Assembly (NCBI GenBank): GCA_945881875.1
Contig: CAMCVH010000003.1
Coordinates: 62,001 to 126,000 of the forward strand
From: Polynucleobacter meluiroseus
GTDB taxonomy: Bacteria > Pseudomonadota > Gammaproteobacteria > Burkholderiales > Burkholderiaceae
Reading direction: 5' to 3'
Length of the DNA: 64,000 nt
This document shows, one piece after another, positions 43,210 through 52,615 of this stretch (the first letter of the stretch is position 1; the number at the start of each line of letters is the position of its first letter). The notes beneath the pieces were generated by a model that did not search any database, had not been told where the DNA came from, and saw only the letters and a program-made list of their open reading frames with translations. Both the position numbers and the translations under genes were made by a program.

Positions 43210-43853
43210 TGCACCTCTAGTTGTTGAGATAAATGACTCAATAAGTATTGAGTCACGATATCGCTATTGTCGCTTACTCCCAATGAGTTAAGGTCAACTG
43301 TCTTTAAACCCTCGTAACCACAGGGGTTGATTGCTAAAAAAGGGCTTAAGTCCATATTTACATTGAGCGCTAATCCATGATAACTACATTGTTTAGTAAT
43401 TTTTAGCCCTAATGCTGCAATTTTCGCACCAACATATTCCTTAGGAATAGACGTCTGTTCAGCTAAGTAGATGCCTGGAGCCCCCGAGCGACGCTCGCCA
43501 TTCAAACCTAAATCAAATAAAGTATTAATAATAGATTGCTCTATTCGAGCCACTAGATCTCTTACAAATAAATGCCGGCGACGCAAGTCTAGTAGAAGAT
43601 ACACAATTATTTGACCAGGTCCGTGATAGGTAATTTGACCACCTCGATCAATTGGTATCAATGGAATATCTTCATTTGGCTTAAGTAAATGAGAAGGGTC
43701 GCCAGCTTGTCCTAAGGTATAAATTGGAGGGTGCTCCAAAACCCAAATTTCATCTGGCGTCTCATTTGTACGCTGAGCTGAAAACTTTTTCATCGCCTCA
43801 TAAGTGGGCAAATAATCTTGCCTACCCAAATGTCGAAAAATAATATCAGTCAT
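43206..43853 (-). CDS. lipB: Octanoyltransferase
   Basis: [51 protein letters not shown]. Confidence 0.96.
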   Translation of the reverse strand: MTDIIFRHLGRQDYLPTYEAMKKFSAQRTNETPDEIWVLEHPPIYTLGQAGDPSHLLKPNEDIPLIPIDRGGQITYHGPGQIIVYLLLDLRRRHLFVRDLVARIEQSIINTLFDLGLNGERRSGAPGIYLAEQTSIPKEYVGAKIAALGLKITKQCSYHGLALNVNMDLSPFLAINPCGYEGLKTVDLNSLGVSDNSDIVTQYLLSHLSQQLEVQ

Positions 43854-44168
43854 TTATAAAACAACACTCACCATAGGGTGTGTAGATAGAGTTCGATATA
43901 GCTCATCCAATTGGTCTCTACTTGTTACTCTGACCGTTAAAGTTAGGCCTAAATAGTTTCCATTTTTAGATGGTCTGCGCTCAACAGTTTTGACATCAAA
44001 TTGAGGATCGAAGTTTAAGATAACTCGCTCAATTGCCACTTGGTAACCCTCTACAGATTTACCCATCACTTTAATTGGAAAATCGCATGGATACTTAATT
44101 AATGATTCTTCTTTTGATATGTCCAAACTACTCTCCTCGGCTTGGATCAGGTTGACCATGCCATGCAC
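43854..44168 (-). CDS. DUF493 (YbeD-like) family protein
   Basis: IKYPCDFPIKVMGKSVEGYQ...RPSKNGNYLGLTLTVRVTSRDQLDELYRTLSTHPMV; upstream of lipB. Start uncertain. Confidence 0.88.
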   Translation of the reverse strand: MHGMVNLIQAEESSLDISKEESLIKYPCDFPIKVMGKSVEGYQVAIERVILNFDPQFDVKTVERRPSKNGNYLGLTLTVRVTSRDQLDELYRTLSTHPMVSVVL

Positions 44169-44847
44169 TCAAAATTAAATCTCGGATGCAATGAAGCTTG
44201 CGATGAAAAAAATGATCGGCCCCTGGTATGACCTGAACAGTTAATTCTTGGGGTCTAGCCCAGTCAATCACACTATTCAAAGGAATAACATCATCCACCT
44301 CACCATGAATCACAATTGTATTTTTTGGTACATGTGCAACATCCCACTTAGATGTTGCAGAACCAACCATGATCAAGCGCTCTGGAGCAGAACCTATATC
44401 AGTCAAATTTTTAACTACATGACTGCTGACGTAACTACCAAAAGAAAATCCTGCAATAGCCAAAGGAAGCTCCCCAACTAGCGTGGGCCAAGCATGACCT
44501 TCTAGTTCCGGGACATTTTCCCAATTAAACGTATCACGCATCCAAGCTATTACTGCAATTAAATCTTGAGCTTCACCCTGGCCATCATCGTGGGCACCTT
44601 CACTAGATCCAACACCTCTAAAGTTTGGCCTTAAGGTGATGTAACCCAGTTGGGCAAATGTTCTGGCTAGCGTTTGAGCGACCTTGTTATCCATTGTGCC
44701 ACCAAGCAAAGGGTGGGGGTGAGCTACTAAAGCAATGCCTCTTGGACGATAGCTTGCTGGCTGATGTTTAATATCTTCTGGCAAATCAAGAGAAGCCTCA
44801 ATCAAACCTGCGGGTCCTTGAAGATGTAACTTGATCGTACGGTTCAC
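44128..44847 (-). CDS. Alpha/beta hydrolase
   Basis: ALVAHPHPLLGGTMDNKVAQTLARTF; RPNFRGVGSSEG; GFSFGSYV nucleophile region. Confidence 0.9.
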   Translation of the reverse strand: MNRTIKLHLQGPAGLIEASLDLPEDIKHQPASYRPRGIALVAHPHPLLGGTMDNKVAQTLARTFAQLGYITLRPNFRGVGSSEGAHDDGQGEAQDLIAVIAWMRDTFNWENVPELEGHAWPTLVGELPLAIAGFSFGSYVSSHVVKNLTDIGSAPERLIMVGSATSKWDVAHVPKNTIVIHGEVDDVIPLNSVIDWARPQELTVQVIPGADHFFHRKLHCIRDLILSAWHGQPDPSRGE

Positions 44848-45165
44848 TTACTCAATCCTCAAACGATCAACCGCTTGACCTTTAATAAAGTGCTCACTAA
44901 TGATTTCATCAATATCGCTCTTATCTACTGCGGTATACCAAATAGCTTCTGGATAAACCACCATTGCAGGTCCATGCGCGCAACGGTCTAAACATCCAGC
45001 CTTATTAATTCGAACCTGACCCTCGCCAGATAAGCCTAACTCTTTGCAGCGAGTCTTAGCGTATTCAAATAGATCGTTGGCACCATGTTGTGCGCAACAA
45101 TCTTTGCCGTTTTCACGTTGATTTAAACAAAAGAATAAGTGGTATTTAAAGTAGCTCATGAACAA
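44848..45165 (-). CDS. (2Fe-2S) thioredoxin-like ferredoxin
   Basis: HLFFCLNQRENGKDCCAQHG...INKAGCLDRCAHGPAMVVYPEAIWY. Confidence 0.9.
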   Translation of the reverse strand: MFMSYFKYHLFFCLNQRENGKDCCAQHGANDLFEYAKTRCKELGLSGEGQVRINKAGCLDRCAHGPAMVVYPEAIWYTAVDKSDIDEIISEHFIKGQAVDRLRIE

Positions 45166-45167
45166 AA

Positions 45168-46262
45168 TTATATAGACTTAGGTCGCTTTAAACCCTTGAT
45201 CATTGATAAGGCAGCTCCAATTGGCCAAATCCAAGCAAGCCATGCCATTAAATGGTTGAAATGGATCAAGCGTCCATGCCGCCATTCTTGAATAGTAGCT
45301 GTGTAATACGGGTTTTTAGGAAAAATATTAAGTAAGAGAATCATTCCCACCAAACTTAAAACAGCAACTAAATATAACCATTGAACTCTTAATTGTAAAA
45401 AAGCTATCAAAATCAAGCTTGAGAAAATCATCCCCCAAATTGCTGAAGGCGTTAACCATAAGAAACTTTTATTAATTCCAAATTGCATTCCAGAAAATAA
45501 TGCTTTTAAGGCGATTGTAAAAATTAAGAGAGTGAATAAAATTCTTACTTTTGGCGCCCTTGAACGCATAGTAAGAGCTAAGGCACAACCAGCGGCAAGC
45601 CAAGCTAACATCGTTGTAGCAATTTCTAAGCCAGCAAAATTGAAAGTACCCTTCCAAATAGTTTGGTTAATAACCAACCCTCCCCAATCACCCATCGCTA
45701 ACCAAGCAGCTTGTGGGTAAATCTGAGCAAATGGAAAGGCTAAGAACAAAATAATCCCGCTGGTTCTTAAACCAAACCACTCAATTCGTCGATGCTGAAA
45801 TCCACTACCGGAGAGCCACTTTGGATCCAATGGTATCGCCAATAGCGCTCCTAAAGTAGCTCCACCCATATTGGCCCACCAATCTAAATTACTTGGAATG
45901 CGTGTTGTTAACCAAGTTTGCAAAGACTCTAGAGATCCCGAAAGAATGCCACCTAAAATAAGCGCAAAAACTAAGGCTTTATATGCCTTCAAACGCGGAT
46001 AAACTGCAAAAACAGTCAAAAATCCCAAAGGGAGATAGCCTAGAATATTAGTAAACACATCAAAAGAAGTGATGTATTTAGGAATTGGGGCATCTACCCA
46101 ATCTAATGCTGCCGAGCCGACCTCAAAATTAAAATTAAATGGGTAAAGGCTGGCATAAATAATTAACAACATATAGACCAGCAAGGCTATCCTTGCGGTT
46201 GGCATTGGTAAATCCGGCCAAGATAGTCGTTGAGGACGTTTAAAATTATCAGACATATGCAC
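45168..46262 (-). CDS. VanZ family membrane protein
   Basis: Polytopic; LLIIYASLYPFNF...DVFTNILGYLPLGFLTVF; SLESLQTWLTTRIPSNLDWWANMGGATLGAL. Confidence 0.87.
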   Translation of the reverse strand: MHMSDNFKRPQRLSWPDLPMPTARIALLVYMLLIIYASLYPFNFNFEVGSAALDWVDAPIPKYITSFDVFTNILGYLPLGFLTVFAVYPRLKAYKALVFALILGGILSGSLESLQTWLTTRIPSNLDWWANMGGATLGALLAIPLDPKWLSGSGFQHRRIEWFGLRTSGIILFLAFPFAQIYPQAAWLAMGDWGGLVINQTIWKGTFNFAGLEIATTMLAWLAAGCALALTMRSRAPKVRILFTLLIFTIALKALFSGMQFGINKSFLWLTPSAIWGMIFSSLILIAFLQLRVQWLYLVAVLSLVGMILLLNIFPKNPYYTATIQEWRHGRLIHFNHLMAWLAWIWPIGAALSMIKGLKRPKSI

Positions 46263-46282
46263 ATAGTACCTACAATATTGAA

Positions 46283-47065
46283 ATGGCTATAAATTGGATT
46301 CTTGAACGAGTTGAAGAGAGCATCTCCACCAACGAAGACTTAATGTCTCGCTGGAGGACCAATAACCTTTTGGATCCTGTTGCTCGTTTAGCTCAAAAAC
46401 AAACTGCTGGCAAAGGCAGAATGGGAAGGTCTTGGATCAGCTCCCCCAATCAAACATTGACCTTCTCAATTGCTTACCCATTTAAAAAGACCGTTCAAGA
46501 GCTATCCGGATTAAGTTTAGCGATTGGGTTAGCTGTTATTAAAAGTATTAGTCATACAACCAATATTTCCCTAGAAGAGCTTCATCAAAAAGGCTTAGGA
46601 CTAAAGTGGCCCAATGATGTTTTACTCAAAAATAATAAGCTTGCAGGGGTGCTGATTGAAGGTGGGCAATTAAAGCCCGGCGACCCCACTTGGCTCATTA
46701 TCGGAGTGGGTATTAATTTAAATAAGAGTCCTGATCTTGAAAATCAGATCGGAAGAAAAGCATCCTGTTTAAATGATATTGTGGACTCGCAAGTATTGAA
46801 TCCCGACATTATTTGGCTAGAAATGCTAAAAGAATTAGGATCAGTTATCGAAGAGTTTGAAAAATCATCTTTTCAAACATTTCAAAACCTATGGAATCAC
46901 TGGGATACTTATCAAAATAAAGTATGTCAAATACACCAAGAAGATCAACTCCAATTAGAAGGTATTGAAAAAGGTGTAGATGAGAATGGCGTTCTATTAA
47001 TTGAAACCTCAGCAGGCATTAAAAAAGTAGTTAGTGGAGATGTATCTCTTAGGGTAATCGCATGA
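46283..47065 (+). CDS. birA: Biotin-[acetyl-CoA-carboxylase] ligase
   Basis: ISTNEDLM; AQKQTAGKGRMGRSWISSPNQTLTFS; GLKWPNDVLLKNNKLAGVLIE. Confidence 0.93.
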   Translation: MAINWILERVEESISTNEDLMSRWRTNNLLDPVARLAQKQTAGKGRMGRSWISSPNQTLTFSIAYPFKKTVQELSGLSLAIGLAVIKSISHTTNISLEELHQKGLGLKWPNDVLLKNNKLAGVLIEGGQLKPGDPTWLIIGVGINLNKSPDLENQIGRKASCLNDIVDSQVLNPDIIWLEMLKELGSVIEEFEKSSFQTFQNLWNHWDTYQNKVCQIHQEDQLQLEGIEKGVDENGVLLIETSAGIKKVVSGDVSLRVIA

Positions 47066-47850
47066 GTATTTTATTAATTGATGTTGGTAATACACGTATG
47101 AAATGGGCTTTAGTTGAAGGCCAAAAAATTATCAGTCAAATGCTATTTATTTCTGAAGGCAGTTTTTCTAAGAATCTCTCTTCTTCTATGATTGAGCTAT
47201 GTTTAAAAAATTCATGGGAGATTGAACAAATCATTTGCTCAAGCGTGATTTCTATAGAGCAAACAAATTCACTGCAAACAGCATTTAAAGAAATTTATCC
47301 AAAAACTATTTGGAAACAAATAAGTGGCCTAGCTTTAATAGAAAAGATTAGCACCTCTTATCTCAGTCCAGCTCAACTAGGCAGCGATCGAAGAGCCATG
47401 ATTATTGCCGCTCAAAATCTTTATCCTCAAAAAAATATTTTAATTGTGAGTGCTGGCACTGCAACAACCTTAGATATGATCACTGCCCAAGCACACCACT
47501 TAGGTGGCTGGATTTTGCCAGGCGTTTCTTTAATGAAGGATTCTCTAATGCAGGGAACAGGTAGGTTGGCTATGGAGAGTTCATTTACTGAAAATGAATT
47601 TCCTATTGAAATTGGTATAGATACCCAATCTTCAATCAATCAAGGGATTTTGGCCAGCCAACTCGGTGCAATAGAAATTGCTAAACGCTATGCTGAGAGA
47701 AAAAATATTCAACTAGATTTGATTCTCTTGAGTGGTGGTAATGGAAAACAACTCCTTAATCATCAAGATCATAGCGATCAAAATATCAAGTCTCATTATG
47801 AAGACAACCTTGTACTAAAAGGTTTAATGGTTTGGTATCAAAATAATTAA
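47062..47850 (+). CDS. coaX: Type III pantothenate kinase
   Basis: LLIDVGNTRMKWAL; QLGSDRRAMIIAA; VSAGTATTLDMI. Confidence 0.95.
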   Translation: MSILLIDVGNTRMKWALVEGQKIISQMLFISEGSFSKNLSSSMIELCLKNSWEIEQIICSSVISIEQTNSLQTAFKEIYPKTIWKQISGLALIEKISTSYLSPAQLGSDRRAMIIAAQNLYPQKNILIVSAGTATTLDMITAQAHHLGGWILPGVSLMKDSLMQGTGRLAMESSFTENEFPIEIGIDTQSSINQGILASQLGAIEIAKRYAERKNIQLDLILLSGGNGKQLLNHQDHSDQNIKSHYEDNLVLKGLMVWYQNN

Positions 47851-47896
47851 CCCAAATTCAACGCCACCAGATCTTAAGATCACTGGACCAAAAAAC

Positions 47897-48400
47897 TCAA
47901 GATCTAATTTTTTTCAATAAAGCTGTAGTTGATAGATCATGTATGAACGGAATAGCGTAGGCTTTTCCACCCCATGATTTGACTAATGCTGTTTCAGCAA
48001 GAGTATTAATCTCATAATCTCCACCCTTAACATAAATATCTGGCTTAATTTTAGCTATTAACTCAACCGGGGTTGGCTCGGTAAATAGCATAACCAAATC
48101 TACTGATTCAAGGGCTGCCAACAATGCCAAACGATCAGACTCAACATTAAGGGGGCGATCATCGCCTTTACCTAAAAGGCGAACAGACGCATCTGTATTA
48201 ACTCCAATGACCAAGCTTTTACCTAAGATTTTTGCTTGCGCAAGATAGCTAACATGCCCCCTATGCAATAAGTCAAACACCCCATTTGTGAAAACAACAG
48301 GTTTAGGTAAGGCACTTAATTTTTCTTCTAGATTGTTTAGCGTGCAAATTTTTTCCTCAAAATTTGGCGCCACTAATTTTGGTAGTTCGGTATTCGTCAT
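47897..48400 (-). CDS. rfaE2: D-glycero-beta-D-manno-heptose 1-phosphate adenylyltransferase
   Basis: VFTNGVFDLLHRGHVSYLAQAKILG; VNTDASVRLLGKGDDRPLN; KGGDYE. Confidence 0.93.
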   Translation of the reverse strand: MTNTELPKLVAPNFEEKICTLNNLEEKLSALPKPVVFTNGVFDLLHRGHVSYLAQAKILGKSLVIGVNTDASVRLLGKGDDRPLNVESDRLALLAALESVDLVMLFTEPTPVELIAKIKPDIYVKGGDYEINTLAETALVKSWGGKAYAIPFIHDLSTTALLKKIRS

Positions 48401-48418
48401 ATTTAAGATATTACCTGA

Positions 48419-49945
48419 CTAGATGGCTTCGAGATCATTGAGGATTTTTTTAGCATGTTTGGCAATTAAAGCTTGGTCTCCGGCTGCTATCTTTTTAAGA
48501 TTAACAACCATGAGCTTTGTTCGTGGATTTTTCTCAAAAGATGCCTGGTGCTTCAGCAAAAAGTTCCAGTAAAGAGTTGTCATAGGACAGGCCTCTTCAC
48601 CATAACGAACGTCGCTCTTATAGCTGCATGACTGGCAATAATTACTCATTCTTTTGACATAAGCGCCACTTGCAACATAAGGTTTACTTGTAAACCTGCC
48701 ACCATTGGCAAATAGCGCCATTCCTGCAGTGTTCGGTAACGAAACCCATTCAATAGCATCGACATATACTGCCAAATACCAAGCGCTGACTTCTTGCGGA
48801 AGTATTTCTGCTAACAAGGCAAAATTTCCAGTAATCATTAATCTCTGTATGTGGTGAGCATATCCATGTTCTAACGTTTGACCAATAGCGTCTTTCATAC
48901 ATGCCATTTTGGTATTGCCCGTCCAATACCAACTCGGTAAATTTCGCTGATGGTTGTAGTGGTTATCAATAGCCATTTTTGGCATATCTAAATAATAAAT
49001 TCCACGAATAAACTCTCGCCAACCAAGGATCTGTCTAATAAATCCCTCTACTGAACTTAACAGACTTGGATCCCCATGCCATTTTTTGAGAGCAGCAGCC
49101 ACAACTTCTCTTGGGTTGATAAGCTTTAAATTAAGTGCACAAGATATGATTGAGTGCCAACCAAATGGCGTATTTGTCCACATCGCATCTTGATGTACTC
49201 CAAAAAAATCTAATCTGTGCTCAATAAAGTGATCTAAAGCTAACAAGGCATTACTACGTGTAACCGGCCATTTAAAATGCTCCAAACTGCCAGGATGACC
49301 TACATATTCTTTTTGAACAAACTTAATAACATCTTTAGTAATTGAATCCTGCTCAAACCAGAGTGGCTCAATGATTAAACCCGGTCCCTTTTTTGAGTAA
49401 GGTTTTCTGTTTTCTTGATCAAAATTCCAACAGTCGCCTTCAGGCTCACCATTTTTCTGCATCAATACCTGATGCTTTTTTCTCATATAACGATAGAAAT
49501 ACTCCAGACGTAATTCTTTTTTATCACCAACCCATTGGGCAAACTCTTGTGGTGTGCTATAAAAATGAGTATCTGTCCTGAGCTCCAAGCCGATGCTTAA
49601 CTCATGAGCTAAATCCATCAGCGCATCTCTTAAACGAACCTCTCCAGGCTCTACACAAATTAATTGTGTAATTGAGTTTTTTTTAATGTGCTGAATTAAG
49701 ACATCAATAATTGAACGTTTATCCTCTTTGTAATAGCTAAGAGGAAAGCCTTTTTTCTTTAGGCTTTCTGCAAAATGTCTCATTGCAGATAAAAATATAG
49801 CAATTCTCGCTTTATGTGACAAAACATAATTTGCTTCTGATGATGACTCGATCATGATTATTTCGTCATGATCAAGGTCGAATCCTTTTAAAGCAGAGCT
49901 ATCCTCTTGAAGTTGATCTCCAAGAATTAGAATTAATTTTTTCAA
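48419..49945 (-). CDS. Cryptochrome/photolyase-related protein, FeS-BCP/CryPro class ((6-4) photolyase-like)
   Basis: LILILGDQLQEDSSALKGFD; GWREFIRGIYYLDMP; Fe-S ligand pattern CQSC-x12-C (CQSCSYKSDVRYGEEAC) plus an upstream Cys. Confidence 0.92.
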   Translation of the reverse strand: MKKLILILGDQLQEDSSALKGFDLDHDEIIMIESSSEANYVLSHKARIAIFLSAMRHFAESLKKKGFPLSYYKEDKRSIIDVLIQHIKKNSITQLICVEPGEVRLRDALMDLAHELSIGLELRTDTHFYSTPQEFAQWVGDKKELRLEYFYRYMRKKHQVLMQKNGEPEGDCWNFDQENRKPYSKKGPGLIIEPLWFEQDSITKDVIKFVQKEYVGHPGSLEHFKWPVTRSNALLALDHFIEHRLDFFGVHQDAMWTNTPFGWHSIISCALNLKLINPREVVAAALKKWHGDPSLLSSVEGFIRQILGWREFIRGIYYLDMPKMAIDNHYNHQRNLPSWYWTGNTKMACMKDAIGQTLEHGYAHHIQRLMITGNFALLAEILPQEVSAWYLAVYVDAIEWVSLPNTAGMALFANGGRFTSKPYVASGAYVKRMSNYCQSCSYKSDVRYGEEACPMTTLYWNFLLKHQASFEKNPRTKLMVVNLKKIAAGDQALIAKHAKKILNDLEAI

Positions 49946-50913
49946 TTGATTACTCTATTTTTTTGTTGATCTCGCCACGCTTTGACACTTCCATAAATAT
50001 CATGAAGTGTCGTTAAAATTTTTATATTTTCCGGTGGTCGTTTTCTAAGAGCTTGATTATCTCCACCAGCCCAAATCTCCACTTCAGGACCCAATTTTGA
50101 TTGCAAGTCTTTCAATCCATCAATTGCATGGTTATGGTTAATTTGTGAAGAAAATGATAGGGCAACAATATCTACTTTTTGCGCTCTTGCTGCTTGAGCA
50201 ATTTCTAAAATTGGAGTTTGAGTGCCAAGCGAAATACAAATGCAACCCTCCAAAGCCATGAGCGCCTCACCCATCAGTAAACCAATACCATGCTTTTCTT
50301 GAGGAAATGTAGTTAACAATACCCTTGGTCTGGCTAAGTCCTCATGTTGACCCATATGGCCTTTGGGAACAAAGTTGATAGCAGTTCTTAGTGAATGTTT
50401 AATCTGCTCCGTAAATAGGTGCTCTTCATGAATCTCAATTTTTCCATCTGCCCAATACTCTCCAATGTTTTTTATCAGTGGGGCAACTAACTCAATAACG
50501 AAGCGATCTAAACCAATTTTGATCATGGTTGTTGAAAGTTCTAGGCGAAGTGCTTCAGTTTGATGAGATCTAAGCAAATTGAGATATCGCATCATTTCAT
50601 CTTGTGAAATGGAAGATCCCCCAGAATAACTCTCGTTTTCTAGAATTGGTTTTGAATTTAGTTGACGAAGCTCCTCAATGGGGAGTTGGACAACGCTACC
50701 TGGGCGATGCCCTTGATCTAATAAGCGCTTTAAAAATCTTAATTTTTCAACCTGATCAACAGGATAGGCACGATCATCATGCGCATCTCTAAGAGGCTTT
50801 GGAAAGTTGTAACGTCGCTCCCAAACTCTTAGTGTGTCTTTAGCAATGCCCGTCTCTCGCTCTACGGCAGCAATACTGAGCGTATTATGCAAATTATCAA
50901 TTATTGTGGTCAT
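49942..50913 (-). CDS. MerR-type regulator with C-terminal cobalamin-binding domain (LitR/CarH-like photoreceptor)
   Basis: MerR HTH (LSIAAVERETGIAKDTLRVWERRYNFPKP); W-x9-EH motif (WADGKIEIHEEH); ExHxxG lower-ligand motif (EKHGIG). ATG start trimmed from TTG at 50925. Confidence 0.92.
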   Translation of the reverse strand: MTTIIDNLHNTLSIAAVERETGIAKDTLRVWERRYNFPKPLRDAHDDRAYPVDQVEKLRFLKRLLDQGHRPGSVVQLPIEELRQLNSKPILENESYSGGSSISQDEMMRYLNLLRSHQTEALRLELSTTMIKIGLDRFVIELVAPLIKNIGEYWADGKIEIHEEHLFTEQIKHSLRTAINFVPKGHMGQHEDLARPRVLLTTFPQEKHGIGLLMGEALMALEGCICISLGTQTPILEIAQAARAQKVDIVALSFSSQINHNHAIDGLKDLQSKLGPEVEIWAGGDNQALRKRPPENIKILTTLHDIYGSVKAWRDQQKNRVIN

Positions 50914-50973
50914 TGTTGAGTCCAACGCTTATCGCCAAGTTAATACTTGGTATCGATAAATTGATTTTACTCT

Positions 50974-51066
50974 GTCCTAGACAATAATTGCATTAATTTT
51001 GAATATTGCTTAAAATCCGTTGGTATATACTTTTTGCCCTAGACAAATACCATTTTTGTCCAAGGG
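50974..51066. promoter_or_regulatory. Putative repeated operator sites in the divergent litR/gpx intergenic region
   Basis: GTCCTAGACAAT (50974-50985), CCCTAGACAAA (51037-51047) and opposite-orientation TTTGTCCAAGGG (51055-51066). Confidence 0.5.
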
Positions 51067-51105
51067 TTATTAATGCACAAAAATTGGGTAAGGAGACACC
51101 AAAAC

Positions 51106-51738
51106 ATGCAAGTAGTTAACTACGTAGTCAAGCTCCCCCAATTACGAAAAAATAAGTCTTGGTCAACTTTTTCTCTAACAAGCTTTTTTTCAACAATAGT
51201 ATTCATAATATTGTGTCTTTCATGGCCAAAGGAATCATCAGCTATGTCATGTCCTAAATTATTGTCACAGCAATTTTTACGTCTTCAAGACGAAGCGCCT
51301 CAAGATCTATGCCAGTACAGTGGCAAAGTTATCCTAGTCGTTAACACAGCGAGTTACTGCGGATTTACAAGTCAATATGACGATCTAGAAAAGATTTATG
51401 CCAAATATAAAGATCAAGGCTTTGTTGTCTTGGGCTTTCCAACAAATGATTTTGGTAAACAAGAACCGGGTAATAACAAAGAAATCGCAGAGTTTTGCCA
51501 TAATACATATGGTGTTAAATTTCCAATGTTTGCAAAAACAACACTATCGGGCCCAGATTCAAATCCATTATTTAAGAACTTGATTGAGAAAACAGGCACT
51601 AAGCCGCGCTGGAATTTTTATAAATATATGATTGATAGGCAGGGCAATCCTGTTGATTCATTTAGTAGTATGACATCACCTAGCAACAAGAAAATAACGA
51701 CTTTGATTGAGAAGTTACTTAAGGAGAAGCAACAATGA
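51106..51738 (+). CDS. Glutathione peroxidase with N-terminal export/anchor segment
   Basis: VILVVNTASYCGFTSQYDDLEKIY; FPTNDFGKQEPGNNKEI; hydrophobic N-terminus TFSLTSFFSTIVFIILCLS; AAGGAGA RBS at 51090-51096 supports ATG at 51106. Confidence 0.9.
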   Translation: MQVVNYVVKLPQLRKNKSWSTFSLTSFFSTIVFIILCLSWPKESSAMSCPKLLSQQFLRLQDEAPQDLCQYSGKVILVVNTASYCGFTSQYDDLEKIYAKYKDQGFVVLGFPTNDFGKQEPGNNKEIAEFCHNTYGVKFPMFAKTTLSGPDSNPLFKNLIEKTGTKPRWNFYKYMIDRQGNPVDSFSSMTSPSNKKITTLIEKLLKEKQQ

Positions 51739-52538
51739 ACGCCCCAGAAAATATTTGCTTACCTGACATTCAAGCTAGCCTTGATGAACGGAAAATTGTT
51801 ATCCAAAAAGTTGGGGTGAAATCAATTAGACATCCTGTAACTTTAAAAACAACAAGTGGCACTCAGGGTAGCGTAGCGATGATTGATATGACAGTCATGC
51901 TGCCAGCGCACCTGAAGGGCACTCACATGTCCCGTTTTTTAGAAATCTTACAGTCAAATCATGAGCCAATTAGTTTCGATAGCATGCATGATTTACTTAA
52001 AAATATGCTCTTACGCTTAGAGGCAACTGAAGGGCATATTGATATGAGAATGCCACTCTTTATTAATAAAGTTGCTCCGATTTCTAAAGTTGAAAGTCTC
52101 CTTGACTATGATGTAACTATCAAGGCAAGCTCCGAAAAAGGAATCATTCGTTACATACTTGGGGTGCAAGTTCCAGTAACAAGCCTTTGCCCTTGCTCGA
52201 AGAAGATTTCTGAGTATGGGGCTCATAATCAACGCTCCCACATCATCATCTCGGCAGAGTTAACGCAAGATTTAGCCGTTGAAGATCTAATTAAAATTGC
52301 AGAACAAGCGGCATCATGTGAGCTTTGGGGACTACTCAAGCGTCCTGATGAAAAATATGTCACTGAACGCGCTTATGACAATCCTAAATTTGTAGAGGAC
52401 TTAGTCAGAGATATTGCTGTTGCTCTTCATCAAGAAAAAAATATTATTGCTTATGAAGTATCTTCAGAAAATTTTGAATCAATTCATAACCATTCTGCTT
52501 ACGCCTGGCTTGCAAACGATAAAAGATTGGCTCAATAA
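51735..52538 (+). CDS. folE2: GTP cyclohydrolase FolE2
   Basis: KVGVKSIRHPVTLK; LPAHLKGTHMSRF; VPVTSLCPCSKKISEYGAHNQRSHI. Confidence 0.95.
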   Translation: MNAPENICLPDIQASLDERKIVIQKVGVKSIRHPVTLKTTSGTQGSVAMIDMTVMLPAHLKGTHMSRFLEILQSNHEPISFDSMHDLLKNMLLRLEATEGHIDMRMPLFINKVAPISKVESLLDYDVTIKASSEKGIIRYILGVQVPVTSLCPCSKKISEYGAHNQRSHIIISAELTQDLAVEDLIKIAEQAASCELWGLLKRPDEKYVTERAYDNPKFVEDLVRDIAVALHQEKNIIAYEVSSENFESIHNHSAYAWLANDKRLAQ

Positions 52539-52545
52539 CCTTTTT

Positions 52546-52615
52546 AATCATAAGACACAAAACTTTGAGTAGTATTTATCTCTCCGATGCTATTACTCAA
52601 GTTTATCTTGTGATT
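52546..52615. repeat. Long imperfect inverted repeat between folE2 and the FAD-oxidoreductase gene
   Basis: Left arm AATCATAAGACACAAAACTTTGAGTAGTA; reverse complement of right arm AATCACAAGATAAACTTGAGTAATA; 16-17 nt loop. Confidence 0.65.

Noticed and set aside
47870-47881. GATCTTAAGATC palindrome between coaX and rfaE2
   Set aside because: Short AT-rich palindrome with no T tract; it could be a weak hairpin but I cannot support a function.
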